From: Streptomyces halstedii
GTDB taxonomy: Bacteria; Actinomycetota; Actinomycetes; Streptomycetales; Streptomycetaceae
DNA: 64,000 bases
NCBI GenBank assembly: GCA_000720535.1
Contig: JOAZ01000015.1
Coordinates: 1 to 64,000, forward strand
Direction: 5' to 3'
Position numbers and translations under genes: made by a program. This document shows, piece by piece, positions 52,954 to 63,774 of this stretch; position 1 is the stretch's first letter; every line of letters starts with the position of its first letter. The notes beneath the pieces are model-generated. The model saw nothing but the letters and a program-made list of their open reading frames with translations. It did no database searches and was not told the DNA's origin.

Positions 52954-53208
52954 CACCGTGGTCCCGTATCTCTTCGAGTCCTCGGGCCGACCGGTGACGT
53001 GCTCGTGGCGGTCGGCCCCCATACATAAGGGTCCACATCTATCAGACCCGCGTGCGCCCCCGGGCCTGTCCTGCTGTTTGGACCACTTTCAGGGCTCGGG
53101 GAAGTTTTTCTGGGAAGTCGCGTCATGGAGAGCACGGAGGGCTCTCTCTCCTTGTGCGGACCGGTCAGGGGACCGGCCCCTACGAGCACCGGAAGGTCGT
53201 GCACCCTC

Positions 53209-53685
53209 ATGCAGAACGTCGTGGAACGTGAACTGGAAGTCAAGTTGGTCCTCTCGCCCGAGCGCTCCCTCCCCGTGCCGGCGCGGCTCTCCTACATCAC
53301 CGCCGATCCGTACGCCGTGCACATCACGTTCCACATCGGCTCCGAGGCGCCCGTGCACTGGACGTTCGCCCGGGAGCTGCTGGTGGAGGGGGTGTTCAGG
53401 CCGTGCGGGCACGGGGACGTGCGGATCTGGCCCACCAAGGCCCGGAACCGCCAGGTGATCTGTGTGGCGCTCACCTCCCCCGACGGCAACGCCCTGCTGG
53501 AGCTGCCCTCGACCGCCGTCGCCGCGTGGACCGAGCGCACGCTGCGGGTGGTCCCTCCCGGATCGGAGAGCGCGCTGCTGGGGCTGGACGGCGCGCTCGC
53601 CGAACTGCTGGCTCCGATGCCCGCCGACGACCTGTGGCTGAGCGATCCGTGGTCCGCGGACGACCCCCCGGAGGGCGAGTCCTGA
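53209..53685 (+). CDS. ssgG: SsgA-like sporulation/cell-division protein, SsgG
   Basis: 158 aa. VVERELEVKLVLSPERSLPV and PARLSYITADPYAVHITFHI and HWTFARELLVEGVFRPCGHG are the SALP family pattern, unique to sporulating actinomycetes. Position between an M6 protease/RDD cluster and the FAD oxidase/HPPD genes matches ssgG of S. coelicolor, which affects septum placement in spore chains. ATG 53209 fits the conserved N-terminus; GGAAGG is about 12 nt away. Confidence 0.85.
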   Translation: MQNVVERELEVKLVLSPERSLPVPARLSYITADPYAVHITFHIGSEAPVHWTFARELLVEGVFRPCGHGDVRIWPTKARNRQVICVALTSPDGNALLELPSTAVAAWTERTLRVVPPGSESALLGLDGALAELLAPMPADDLWLSDPWSADDPPEGES

Positions 53686-53750
53686 GCGCCCCGGGCCGGA
53701 AGAGCGCCCCGGGGCGGAGGAGCTTCCCGGGGCGGAAAGATGACTCTGGG

Positions 53751-55118
53751 TCAGAAGAGCTTTCCGGGGTTGAGCAGCCCCAGGGGATCGAAGGCCGCCT
53801 TGACGGCGCGCTGCAACTCCACACCGACCTCGCCCAGTTCGCGGGCGAGCCACTCCTTCTTCAGTACGCCGACGCCGTGTTCGCCGGTGATGGTGCCGCC
53901 CAGTTCGAGGCCGAGCGCCATGATCTCGTCGAAGGAGGCACGGGCCCTGCCGGACTCGTCGGGGTCGGTGTGGTCGAAGCAGACGACGGGGTGCGTGTTG
54001 CCGTCCCCGGCGTGGGCGCAGACCCCGATGGTGAGGCCGAACTTCTCGGCCACCGCCGCGGTGCCCTCCAGCATCGCGCCGAGCCGGGAGCGCGGGACGC
54101 ACACGTCGTCGATCATCGTGGCCGGTTTGACGGTCTCCAGCGCGGGGAGCGACAGGCGGCGGGCCTGGAGGAGGAGTTCGGACTCGGCGGTGTCCTCCGC
54201 GGGCACCACCTCGGTGGCCCCGGCCGCGGTGCACAGCTCCCCCACGGCCGCGAGGTCGGCGGCCGGGTCCGGCGTGTCGAAGGCGCAGAGCAGCAGCGCC
54301 TCGGTGGACTCCGGAAGCCCCATGCCGGCCATGGCGTTGACGGCCCGGACCGTCGTACGGTCCATCAGTTCGAGGAGTGAAGGGGTGTGTCCGCGCTCCA
54401 TGATCCGGCAGACCGCGTCGCAGGCGGTGGCGGCGGAGGGGAACTCGGCGGCCAGGACCAGCTGGCGGGGCGGCTGCGGCCGCAGCGCGAGGACGGCCTT
54501 GACCACGATGCCGAGGGTGCCCTCGGCGCCGACGAAGAGCCGGGTGAGGTCGTATCCGGCCACGCCCTTGGCCGTGCGGCGGCCGGTGTCGAGCAGCCGT
54601 CCGTCGGCCAGCACGACCTGGAGCCCGAGGACGTACTCGGCGGTGACCCCGTACTTCACGCAGCACAGGCCGCCGGACGCGGTGCCGATGTTGCCGCCGA
54701 TGGTGCACGTCTCCCAGCTGGAGGGGTCCGGCGGGTAGTACAGCCCGTGTTCGCCGACCGCCCGGGACAGGGTGGCGTTGACGACGCCGGGTTCGACCAC
54801 GGCGATCCGGTCCACCGGGCTGATCTCCAGGATCCGGTCCATCTTCACCAGGGAGAGCACGACGCAGCCGTCGGTGGCGTTGGCCGCGCCCGACAGGCCC
54901 GTCCGGGCCCCCTGGGGCACCACCGGGACCCGTAGCGCGGTGGCGGTCCGCATGACGTGCTGGACCTCCTCGACCGTGCGCGGCAGCACGACGACGGCGG
55001 GGGTGCCCGCGTCGCAGAAGCTCGCCATGTCGTGGGCGTACGAGGCGGTGACGTCCGGGTCCGTGAGCACGGCCGCGGCCGGCAGTCCCGCGCGGAGTCG
55101 TTCGACGAGAGCGTCCAT
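53751..55118 (-). CDS. FAD-linked oxidase (GlcD/LDH type)
   Basis: 455 aa. VVLPRTVEEVQHVMRTATAL and PVVPQGARTGLSGAANATDG form the PCMH-type FAD-binding domain; the C-terminal FAD_oxidase domain has CAHAGDGNTHPVVCF and GTITGEHGVGVLKKEWL. Such enzymes oxidise glycolate, D-lactate or other 2-hydroxy acids. Substrate unknown. Start ATG 55118; divergent from the TPR gene and convergent with ssgG. Confidence 0.88.
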   Translation of the reverse strand: MDALVERLRAGLPAAAVLTDPDVTASYAHDMASFCDAGTPAVVVLPRTVEEVQHVMRTATALRVPVVPQGARTGLSGAANATDGCVVLSLVKMDRILEISPVDRIAVVEPGVVNATLSRAVGEHGLYYPPDPSSWETCTIGGNIGTASGGLCCVKYGVTAEYVLGLQVVLADGRLLDTGRRTAKGVAGYDLTRLFVGAEGTLGIVVKAVLALRPQPPRQLVLAAEFPSAATACDAVCRIMERGHTPSLLELMDRTTVRAVNAMAGMGLPESTEALLLCAFDTPDPAADLAAVGELCTAAGATEVVPAEDTAESELLLQARRLSLPALETVKPATMIDDVCVPRSRLGAMLEGTAAVAEKFGLTIGVCAHAGDGNTHPVVCFDHTDPDESGRARASFDEIMALGLELGGTITGEHGVGVLKKEWLARELGEVGVELQRAVKAAFDPLGLLNPGKLF

Positions 55119-55209
55119 GGTCCCAGCGTGGCATCCGGGGCCAATGGTGTGAACCCTTCCACGCCGCCCTCCCCGGAGCGCGATGTGATCGTCGTACTGA
55201 CGCAGAGTG

Positions 55210-56898
55210 ATGGCCATGGATGCCAAGCCGCAGCAGAACCCGGAGCCCCCCGCCTCCCCCCTGCCGCCGGAAGGTGCGACGGCCGTGTCACCGCCTCCCC
55301 CGCCGATGCGGACCACCCTGCGCAGGGCGGCCTTCGGCGCCGTGGCCGCCGCGGTGCTCGTGGCCGGTGCGCTGGTCGCCGTACCCGACGAGGAGGAGCC
55401 GGCCGCGACGCCCGCCCCGGGGCCGGTGGCCCGCGCCGAGGCCGCGGCGGCGGCCGGGTCCCCGGCGTCGCTGTCCGACCTCACCGCGCTGATCGGTGAC
55501 CGGCAGAAGTGGGTGGAGACCCATCCCTCGGACGCGCCGGCCTGGGCGGTGCTCGGCACGGCGTACACGGAGTGGGGCAGCCGGGCGGCCGACGCGGCGT
55601 ACTTCACGCGCGCCGAGAAGGCCCTGCAACGTTCGCTGGCCGCGCAGCCCGGCGAACGCGGGAACACCCAGGCCTGGGCCGCGCTCGGCGCACTCGCCAA
55701 CGCCCGGCACGACTACGTGGCCGCGAAGAAGTGGGGCGAGACGGTCCGCGCGCGGCAGCCGAAGAGCTGGACGGCGTACCCGGTCCTGATCGACGCGTAC
55801 AACGGCCTGGGCGACTACGGGGCGGCGGCGAAGGCCACGGAGACGTTCGGGTCGCTGCGGGGCGGCGTGGCCGCGCTGGGCCGGACCTCGGACATGTACC
55901 GCGGCCAGGGCTGGCGCGAGGACGCCCTGGCCACCGCCCAGGAGGCCGCCGACCACGCCAGGACCCCCGCCGAGAAGGCCGACGCGCTGCACCGGCTGGG
56001 TGAACTGGCGTGGGAGCGCGGCGAACCGGCGGAGGCCCTCGCCCAGTACGAGGGCGCCCTGCGCACCGACCGCGGCCACCTCGTCTCCCTGGCCGGCCGG
56101 GCCCGCGCCCTGGCCGCCCTGGACCGCACGGACGAGGCGCTCGCCGACTACCTCACGGTGACGGCGAAGCTGCCGGACCCGCGGTACGTCCTCGAACTGG
56201 GTGAGCTCTACGAGGCGTCGGGCCTGGACGGCGACGCCCGCACCCAGTACGGCAAGCTCCGCGAACTGCTCGGCACGGCGAAGGCCGCCGGGGTCGACGA
56301 GTCCCTGACCGAGGCCCGCTTCGAGGCCGACCACGGCGACCCCGAGGCCGCGGTGGAGCTGATGGAGAAGGAGTGGGCGGAGCTGCGCCGCAGCGCGGAG
56401 GTGGCGGACGCGCTGGGCTGGGCGCTGCACCGGGCGGGCCGGACCGAGGAGGGCGTGCAGTACGCGGAGCGCGCGCTGGAGAGCGGCGTACGGAACGCCT
56501 CGTACGCCTACCACCTGGGCGTGATCGAGAGCGCCCTCGGTCAGGACGGGCCGGCGCGCGGGCGCCTGGAGGAGGCGCTCCGGACCAACCCGGACTTCTC
56601 CCCGCTGGCCGCTCCCCTGGCCGAGGAGGCCCTGGAGTCGCTGGGCGAGCCGGACCCGGGCGGCCCGGCGGAGGTCCGGCCGCCGTCGGGCCAGGCCGCC
56701 GCGCCGGTGGCTCCCGAGCCGTCCGGGCCCGCGGGCGGGACCGGAAGTGGGCAGGGGGCCGCGTCGGAGGAGGCGGGTTCCCCGAAGGGGGCGGCGCCGG
56801 GCGGGCCGGGCGCCGCCGCACCGAGCGCGGCACCCGCCCGGACTCCGGGCGGGGAGCCGGGCACCGGGGTGAAGGCCGCCGCGGCGGCCGCCCCCTGA
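55210..56898 (+). CDS. tetratricopeptide-repeat protein with membrane anchor
   Basis: 562 aa. A Pro-rich N-terminus and one membrane segment (AAFGAVAAAVLVAGALVAV) precede an array of TPR-like helical pairs from about residue 90 to 480 (WAVLGTAYTEWGSRAADAAY, LGELAWERGEPAEALAQYEG, ALGWALHRAGRTEEGVQYAE). The tail is Pro/Gly/Ala-rich. Probably a scaffold on the outer face of the membrane. GTG 55207 and ATG 55216 are alternative starts. Confidence 0.83.
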   Translation: MAMDAKPQQNPEPPASPLPPEGATAVSPPPPPMRTTLRRAAFGAVAAAVLVAGALVAVPDEEEPAATPAPGPVARAEAAAAAGSPASLSDLTALIGDRQKWVETHPSDAPAWAVLGTAYTEWGSRAADAAYFTRAEKALQRSLAAQPGERGNTQAWAALGALANARHDYVAAKKWGETVRARQPKSWTAYPVLIDAYNGLGDYGAAAKATETFGSLRGGVAALGRTSDMYRGQGWREDALATAQEAADHARTPAEKADALHRLGELAWERGEPAEALAQYEGALRTDRGHLVSLAGRARALAALDRTDEALADYLTVTAKLPDPRYVLELGELYEASGLDGDARTQYGKLRELLGTAKAAGVDESLTEARFEADHGDPEAAVELMEKEWAELRRSAEVADALGWALHRAGRTEEGVQYAERALESGVRNASYAYHLGVIESALGQDGPARGRLEEALRTNPDFSPLAAPLAEEALESLGEPDPGGPAEVRPPSGQAAAPVAPEPSGPAGGTGSGQGAASEEAGSPKGAAPGGPGAAAPSAAPARTPGGEPGTGVKAAAAAAP

Positions 56899-57058
56899 GC
56901 TGGCGGAAGCGGCCGGGTGCCGGATCTGGGCGGTGCCGGGACCGGGCGCCGGATCACCGGTCGGGGGCCCGGGATCCGTTCTCGGGCGGTGCCGGGGCCG
57001 GACGCCGGATTCCGGTCCGGACCCGGTCCCGGTCCTGGTCCGGATCGGTGGTGACGGC

Positions 57059-57090
57059 GGAACGGGCCCTCCCGGTGGAGGGCCCGTTCC
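57059..57090 (-). terminator. hairpin downstream of hppD
   Basis: GGAACGGGCCCTCC and GGAGGGCCCGTTCC (14-bp perfect arms), loop CGGT, 22 bp after the HPPD stop on the minus strand; may also stop the converging TPR transcript. Confidence 0.8.
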
Positions 57091-57111
57091 GTCGTGCGTA
57101 CCCGGCCCGGC

Positions 57112-58852
<1,741 letters not shown>

Positions 58853-58935
58853 GGGGCGGGGCGCCGACCGGGCGAGGGACGCCGACCGGAGCGCCCGCCA
58901 CCGGGGCACGCGACCGGAGCGCGCGCGACCGGAGC

Positions 58936-58996
58936 GCAAAGAATCCGCTGCAAAGAACTCGATGCAAAGAAGTACTTGCAAAGATGTCTTTGTAAG
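58936..58996 (+). promoter_or_regulatory. four 14-bp-period iterons (GCAAAGAA) ending in a palindrome
   Basis: GCAAAGA(A/T) begins at 58936, 58950, 58964 and 58978, exactly 14 bp apart. The last copy forms a near-perfect palindrome, CTTGCAAAGA-TG-TCTTTGTAAG (9 of 10 pairs), 15 bp before the ATG of the ArsR-like gene. No other gene needs this promoter, so it is likely self-regulation with cooperative binding. Confidence 0.7.
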
Positions 58997-59011
58997 CCCT
59001 ACAGTCATGGC

Positions 59012-59629
59012 ATGCCAACCAGCGAACCCGAGGACGGTCCGGCCCCCGCGCCGGACAAGCTGAACATCCACCAGGTCGACGCCCGCACCCTGCGCGGCCT
59101 CGCCCACCCCCTGCGCATCCGGCTGCTGAACACCCTCCGGGAGTACGGCCCGGCCACCGCGTCCCGCCTCGCCGACCGGCTCGGCGAGTCCAGCGGCGCC
59201 ACCAGTTACCACCTGCGGCAGCTCGCGGCGTACGGCTTCGTGGAGGACGACCCGACACGCGGCAAGGGGCGCGAGCGCTGGTGGAAGTCGGCGCACGAGG
59301 GCACGGCGTTCGGGCCCCCCACCGAGTTCATGAACCACACGGACCCGGAGGTGCGCGGCGCCATAGGGGTGGTCCTCCACGAGGTCGCCACCCTGCACGC
59401 CCAGGAGCTGGGCACCTGGCTCGGGACCATGCACGAATGGCCCGAGGAGTGGCTGCGCGGCATGGACGTCAGCGACTTCAAGGTGCGCCTCACCCCGGAG
59501 CTCTCGCTGGAGCTCGCCAAGAAGATCCACGAGCTGGTGGACAGCTACCGCAACCTGGTCCCGGAGGGCACCGAGGGATCGGCCGTCGTCCGCACCCAGC
59601 TGCACATGTTTCCGCGCCCGACCGACTGA
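59012..59629 (+). CDS. ArsR/HTH_20-family regulator
   Basis: 205 aa. RTLRGLAHPLRIRLLNTLRE, YGPATASRLADRLGESSGATS and YHLRQLAAYGFVEDDPTRGK form a winged helix-turn-helix of the ArsR type; GRERWWKSAHEGTAF and a helical C-terminal half follow. In Streptomyces this family often sits next to an MFS exporter, but here only a 60-codon gene follows. No Shine-Dalgarno is seen before ATG 59012, so the message may be leaderless. Confidence 0.85.
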   Translation: MPTSEPEDGPAPAPDKLNIHQVDARTLRGLAHPLRIRLLNTLREYGPATASRLADRLGESSGATSYHLRQLAAYGFVEDDPTRGKGRERWWKSAHEGTAFGPPTEFMNHTDPEVRGAIGVVLHEVATLHAQELGTWLGTMHEWPEEWLRGMDVSDFKVRLTPELSLELAKKIHELVDSYRNLVPEGTEGSAVVRTQLHMFPRPTD

Positions 59630-59662
59630 CCACTCACACACGACCCACTGGGGGGAACCGCC

Positions 59663-59845
59663 ATGCACTCCGACATCCACGCCATGCTGCACACCTACCG
59701 CTCCACCGACCTGCGGGACGAGGCGGCCGAGGCCAGGGTTCCCGGTCCCGGTCTGCGGCACCGGATGGGCTGGACGATGGTCGAGCTGGGCCTGCGCCTC
59801 ACCCAGAGCCGGCCCGTACCGGTCCGCGCCGCGCGCACGGCCTGA
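59663..59845 (+). CDS. 60-residue protein, unknown function
   Basis: MHSDIHAMLHTYRSTDLRDE AAEARVPGPG... is a short, charged, helix-prone protein with a basic Arg-rich end, similar in style to the small DUF-like proteins common in Streptomyces. GGGGGGAA at a good distance from ATG 59663 and a 33-bp gap after the ArsR-like gene support translation from the same transcript. Confidence 0.6.
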   Translation: MHSDIHAMLHTYRSTDLRDEAAEARVPGPGLRHRMGWTMVELGLRLTQSRPVPVRAARTA

Positions 59846-59854
59846 CGCGGTCGG

Positions 59855-60643
59855 TCAGCAGCTCGGGACCTTGCCGCCCCGGTCCAGCGCCCGTAGCGAG
59901 GACACCGCGTTCTTCAGCGTGGTGACGGGGATCAGGCGCAGCCCCTCGGGCTTCTCGGCCTTCGCCTGACCGCATTCCGCCTTCGGCACCAGGAAGACGG
60001 TCGCACCGTCACGGCGGGCGGCCTGCGTCTTCAGGGACACCCCGCCGACCGCGCCGACCGTCCCGTCGGCCTCGATCGTGCCCGTACCCGCGACCGTACG
60101 CCCGCCGGTCAGATCGCCGCCCGAGCCGTCGCCCGCCAGTTTGTCGATGATGCCGAGCGCGAAGAACAGACCGGCGCTGGGGCCTCCGACGTCGGCGAGG
60201 TGGAGGGTGACGTCCACCGAACCGGGCTTCTCGTCCAGGTAGTTCAGTGCCGCCTCGACCGCGACGTTCTGCGATTCGCGCATGTCCTGGAGGTTGTGCC
60301 GCTCGATCTCCTTCTCCGAACCGCCGCTCGGATAGACGGAGTCGCGCGGCATGACGGCCCGGTCGGTCCGGAACCAGCCGTCGACGACGTCCCCGATACC
60401 GACGTCCGCCTTCGGCCCGGTCGCGATGATCGTCGTCATCAGCAGCTTGCCGTCGGTGGCGCGGGTCGGGGTGCCCTCGATCGTGATGACCGGCGTGCCC
60501 TTGTCGTCACCGAGGACGTTCGCGGTCGTACCCGGCTGGGCCAGGGTGAAGGGGAGCGGGGCCAGCACCGCCGTACCGAAGAGCGCGAGGACGGGCAGGG
60601 CGCAGAGCGCGAGGGTACGGGGGCGCGAGAGACGAGGAAGCAC
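59855..60643 (-). CDS. membrane-anchored Lon-like S16 serine protease
   Basis: 262 aa. One N-terminal membrane helix (LALCALPVLALFGTAVLAPL) then a stretch where a PDZ domain is often found in relatives, and the S16 protease domain with the catalytic Ser in VGGPSAGLFFALGI and Lys in VGGVSLKTQAA. No ATPase domain. It cuts an extracytoplasmic protein of unknown identity. GTG start at 60643. Confidence 0.83.
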   Translation of the reverse strand: MLPRLSRPRTLALCALPVLALFGTAVLAPLPFTLAQPGTTANVLGDDKGTPVITIEGTPTRATDGKLLMTTIIATGPKADVGIGDVVDGWFRTDRAVMPRDSVYPSGGSEKEIERHNLQDMRESQNVAVEAALNYLDEKPGSVDVTLHLADVGGPSAGLFFALGIIDKLAGDGSGGDLTGGRTVAGTGTIEADGTVGAVGGVSLKTQAARRDGATVFLVPKAECGQAKAEKPEGLRLIPVTTLKNAVSSLRALDRGGKVPSC

Positions 60644-60811
60644 CCGCCCAATCTAACCGCCCGCCCGGCCGTTCCCCGTACGCCGTCAGGGCGGGAAGCG
60701 CTGGACGGCCTGGCGCGGGGACACACCCGGCAAGGGGTGGGCCACGGCGCGGGGCCCCTGTCCAGGGTGCGGCCCGGCGCGGAAGCCCCACGTCCGAAGT
60801 ACGGTCGGCGC

Positions 60812-60841
60812 GGGCAGCCGGGGCGGGCGGCCCGGCTGCCC
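60812..60841 (-). terminator. hairpin downstream of the IclR gene
   Basis: GGGCAGCCGGG and CCCGGCTGCCC, 11-bp perfect arms with an 8-nt loop, 21 bp after the IclR stop on the minus strand. Confidence 0.7.
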
Positions 60842-60862
60842 GCCCCGGCGCGGCGCCCGCGC

Positions 60863-61507
60863 TCAGCGCAACGCGTCCGCCACCTCGCGGGCGGCGTCGA
60901 GCACGCGGGGCCCGACCCGTTCCGGTACGGCGTCGGCGAGCATCACCACCCCCACGCTGCCCTCCACGCCCGACACCCCGACCAGCGGGGCCGCCGCCCC
61001 GCAGGCGCCGGCCTCCAGTTCGCCCTGGGTGAGGGTGTAGCCCGGGTCGTCGGCGAGCGCCTTCTGCCGGGCGGTGAGGATCGCCCGGCCCGCCGCGCCC
61101 CGGTCCAGCGCGTGCCGGAAGCCGGCGCGGTAGGCCACGTGGTAGTCGGTCCAGGTCGGCTCCACCACGGCGACCGCGAGCGCGTCGGCCCCGTCGACCA
61201 GGGTGAGGTGGGCCGTCGCCCCTATGTCCTCGGCCAGGGACCGCAGCGCGGGCAGCGCCGCCTCCCTGACGAGCGGATGCACCTGACGGCCCAGGCGGAG
61301 GACGCCCAGGCCCACTCGGGCCCGCCCGCCCAGGTCACGCCGTACGAGGGAGTGCTGTTCCAGGGTGGCGAGCAGTCGGTAGACCACGGTGCGGTTGACG
61401 CCGAGCTTGTTGGACAGCTCGGTGACGGTCAGGCCGTGATCGGTATCGGCGAGCAGTTTGAGGACACGCAGTCCCCGGTCGAGCGTCTGGGAGGTCTCTG
61501 CGGTCAC
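60863..61507 (-). CDS. IclR-family regulator
   Basis: 214 aa. SQTLDRGLRVLKLLADTDHG and LTVTELSNKLGVNRTVVYRL form the winged HTH; HSLVRRDLGGRARVGLGVLR and the effector domain (GATAHLTLVDGADALAVAVV, AGRAILTA, CGAAAPLVGVSGVEGSVGVV) follow. GTG 61507 is used because GGGAG is at the right distance. The regulated genes are not evident in the window. Confidence 0.87.
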   Translation of the reverse strand: MTAETSQTLDRGLRVLKLLADTDHGLTVTELSNKLGVNRTVVYRLLATLEQHSLVRRDLGGRARVGLGVLRLGRQVHPLVREAALPALRSLAEDIGATAHLTLVDGADALAVAVVEPTWTDYHVAYRAGFRHALDRGAAGRAILTARQKALADDPGYTLTQGELEAGACGAAAPLVGVSGVEGSVGVVMLADAVPERVGPRVLDAAREVADALR

Positions 61508-61937
61508 GACGCCCTCTCCCTCTGTGGTGAGTGGGGCGGTTTCCTCTACGAGGTGGCGGCGCCGGTCCCATCGGCGACGCACCGAGAGGCCCCCCGAGTG
61601 GCTATGGCACCGGCTGCGCACCGCGGCCACGCTGCCACGGCGCGTTCATGTTTCGGGGACATTAGCGAGCGGGTCCGCTCAGCGGAAGCCCTCGTCCAGA
61701 ATCCGGTCGCCCGCCGGAGCGCGACGGTATAACCGCCGGTCAGCGCAGAACCGTCCGGAACTCGAACATCTACGCGCGTCCATGTCGGGTGACGTCTCGC
61801 GACGCTCCGTACATCACATGTAAACCACTGTTAACTCACGGTGAAGAAATCGCGAAAAAATTTTCGCCGCCCCGCGCTCACGAACCACCCCTCACGCCCC
61901 CGCACCCCCTTCCGGGAGGACAACCGGGCCCGGACGC
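61508..61937. other. 430-bp intergenic region with an AT-rich cluster
   Basis: No gene is recognisable. 61810-61822 is TACAT-CAC-ATGTA and 61852-61867 is GCGAAAA-AA-TTTTCGC. The 60-bp block around them is the most AT-rich stretch in the last 10 kb. It may hold the IclR promoter upstream and a weak terminator for the TetR gene. Confidence 0.4.
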
Positions 61938-62513
61938 TCACCGCGTCCGCACGCCCCGGTCGCCTTCCGCGCGCGTCAGTACAGCGCCGGTGACGAGGTC
62001 GAAGAGGTGGTTGGCACGGGGCGCGAGTGCGGGTTGATCGCCGACCCACGCGAGCATGGCGATCAGGGCGAAGAGGTCGTCGCCGTCGATGTCGTCCCGG
62101 GCCGCGCCCGTGGCCTGAGCCCGGACGAGGAGCCGGGCACCGGCTGCGCGCAGGGTGACGCACGAGGCGTGGAGGGCGGATTCGGGGTCCTCGATGGCCG
62201 CCGCCATCAGCACGGTCACCCCTCGGTACTCGGTTGTCCAGGCGACGCAGTCCCGCACCCATGAGACGAGAGCGTCCTCGGCCGCGTGCGCCGCCTCAAG
62301 CTCGCTCGCCCTGGACGTCAGGTCGCCGAAGCTCGCGTGGAGCAGGCCCTCCAGGAGCGCCTCGCGCGTCGGGAAGTGCCGCAGCAGCGTCGCGAGGCCG
62401 ACATCGGCCCTGCGCGCGATGTCGCGCATCGACACGTCGATGCCCTGCTCGGCCACGACGGGCCCCGCCACGGCGAGCAGATGGTCGCGGTTCCTCTGTG
62501 CGTCGGCTCGCAT
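61938..62513 (-). CDS. TetR-family regulator of the adjacent oxidoreductase
   Basis: 191 aa. RADAQRNRDHLLAVAGPVVA, DVSMRDIARRADVGLATLLR and HFPTREALLEGLLHASFGDL are a TetR HTH; the C-terminus contains WVGDQPALAPRANHLFDLVT, typical of the SbtR-type ligand domain. AGGAG precedes ATG 62513. Divergent from the oxidoreductase gene across an array of CTGATCC half-sites. Confidence 0.88.
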   Translation of the reverse strand: MRADAQRNRDHLLAVAGPVVAEQGIDVSMRDIARRADVGLATLLRHFPTREALLEGLLHASFGDLTSRASELEAAHAAEDALVSWVRDCVAWTTEYRGVTVLMAAAIEDPESALHASCVTLRAAGARLLVRAQATGAARDDIDGDDLFALIAMLAWVGDQPALAPRANHLFDLVTGAVLTRAEGDRGVRTR

Positions 62514-62535
62514 CGGTCTCCTCGCTTGACCAATC

Positions 62536-62595
62536 GGTTCACTGATCCATATATTCGGATCAGCGAACCACTTATGTGGTCCACTGATCCGAATA
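62536..62595. promoter_or_regulatory. array of TetR half-sites (CTGATCC) between regulator and oxidoreductase
   Basis: GGTTCACTGATCC and GGATCAGCGAACC (12 of 13 pairs, 62536-62569) overlap a second inverted repeat TATTCGGATCAG and CTGATCCGAATA (62552 and 62584, perfect 12 bp). ACCAC-TTAT-GTGGT lies between. The nearest ATG is 36 bp away. Three half-sites in 60 bp allow cooperative binding by the TetR protein. Confidence 0.7.
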
Positions 62596-62630
62596 AGCGT
62601 ATACCCATGTTCGTAGCCAGGAGGAACACG

Positions 62631-63644
62631 ATGCCGACCCGCATGATGAAGGCGATCCAGCTGCACGAGTTCGGCGGCGCCGAGGTGCTGCGTCACGAGG
62701 AGGTGGCAGTTCCCGAACCGGCCTCCGGCGAGGTACTCGTCCGTGTGAGGGCGGTCGGTCTCAACCCGCCCGACTGGTACGTACGCGAGGGCATGCCCGG
62801 CATCCCTGCCGAGTTCAGGCCTCCGTTCGACCTGCCCCTGATCCCGGGGACCGACATCTCGGGTGTCGTGGAAGCCGTCGCCGCCGATGTCCCCGGCTTC
62901 ACCCCCGGGGACGAGGTGGTGGGGCTGCTGCGCTTTCCCGTCCTGATGCAGAGCGGCGCGTACGCCGAGTACGTCACCGCACCCGCGTCCGACCTCGCGC
63001 CCAAGCCGGCCACCGTGGACCACACGCACGCTGCCGCGCTGCCCATGTCGGGGCTGACGGCGTGGCAGTACCTGATCGACGTCGGGCACGACCACCCCTC
63101 CCCGTTCCAGGAGGCAAGGCACCGCCCCATGGCGCTGGGCAGCGACACCACGGTGCTCGTCAACGGAGCCGGCGGCGGCGTCGGCCACCTCGCCCTGCAA
63201 CTGGCCAAGTGGAAGGGGGCCCGCGTCATCGCCGTGGCCTCCGGCCCCCACGAGACCTTCCTTCGCGACCTCGGCGCCGACGAGTTCATCGACTACACCA
63301 AGCAGCGACCCGAGGACGTCGTCCGGGACATCGACCTCGTCCTGGACGCCGTCGGGGGCCCCGAAAGCCGACGCTTCCTGCCCACTCTCAAGCGCGGCGG
63401 CGCGCTGTACCCGGTGTACTTCGGAGAGTTCGACGACGAGGAGAACGCGAGGCTGGGCCTCACCGTATCCGGCACGCAGGTACGAGCGAACGGCGCTCAG
63501 CTCGCGGAACTGGGACGGCTGATGGACGCGGGCACGATCCGCGTCGCCATCGACAGCACGTTCGCGCTCGCGGACGCCCAAGCGGCACACAAGCGCGCCG
63601 CCCAGGGGCACATCCAAGGCAAGATCGTGCTCACGGTCCCTTAA
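62631..63644 (+). CDS. NADP-dependent zinc-type alcohol dehydrogenase/quinone oxidoreductase
   Basis: 337 aa. MKAIQLHEFGGAEVLRHEEV, VRAVGLNPPDWYVREGM, LIPGTDISGVVEAV and VNGAGGGVGHLALQLAKWKG are the MDR/quinone reductase family; VAIDSTFALADAQAAHKRAA ends it. It lacks the zinc cysteines of alcohol dehydrogenases, so a quinone- or enone-reducing role is likely. AGGAGGA precedes ATG 62631. Confidence 0.88.
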   Translation: MPTRMMKAIQLHEFGGAEVLRHEEVAVPEPASGEVLVRVRAVGLNPPDWYVREGMPGIPAEFRPPFDLPLIPGTDISGVVEAVAADVPGFTPGDEVVGLLRFPVLMQSGAYAEYVTAPASDLAPKPATVDHTHAAALPMSGLTAWQYLIDVGHDHPSPFQEARHRPMALGSDTTVLVNGAGGGVGHLALQLAKWKGARVIAVASGPHETFLRDLGADEFIDYTKQRPEDVVRDIDLVLDAVGGPESRRFLPTLKRGGALYPVYFGEFDDEENARLGLTVSGTQVRANGAQLAELGRLMDAGTIRVAIDSTFALADAQAAHKRAAQGHIQGKIVLTVP

Positions 63645-63774
63645 GCCGGCCGACGAGCCGGGGACGGGCACCATCCGGTACAACTTCCTCACTCCCCGGC
63701 TGCCCCGACCTCAGCCGTGATCGGCGGCGTGTCGGTCGCGCGGGGGCGGCAGACCGCCGGGCAGGTCGTGGACG

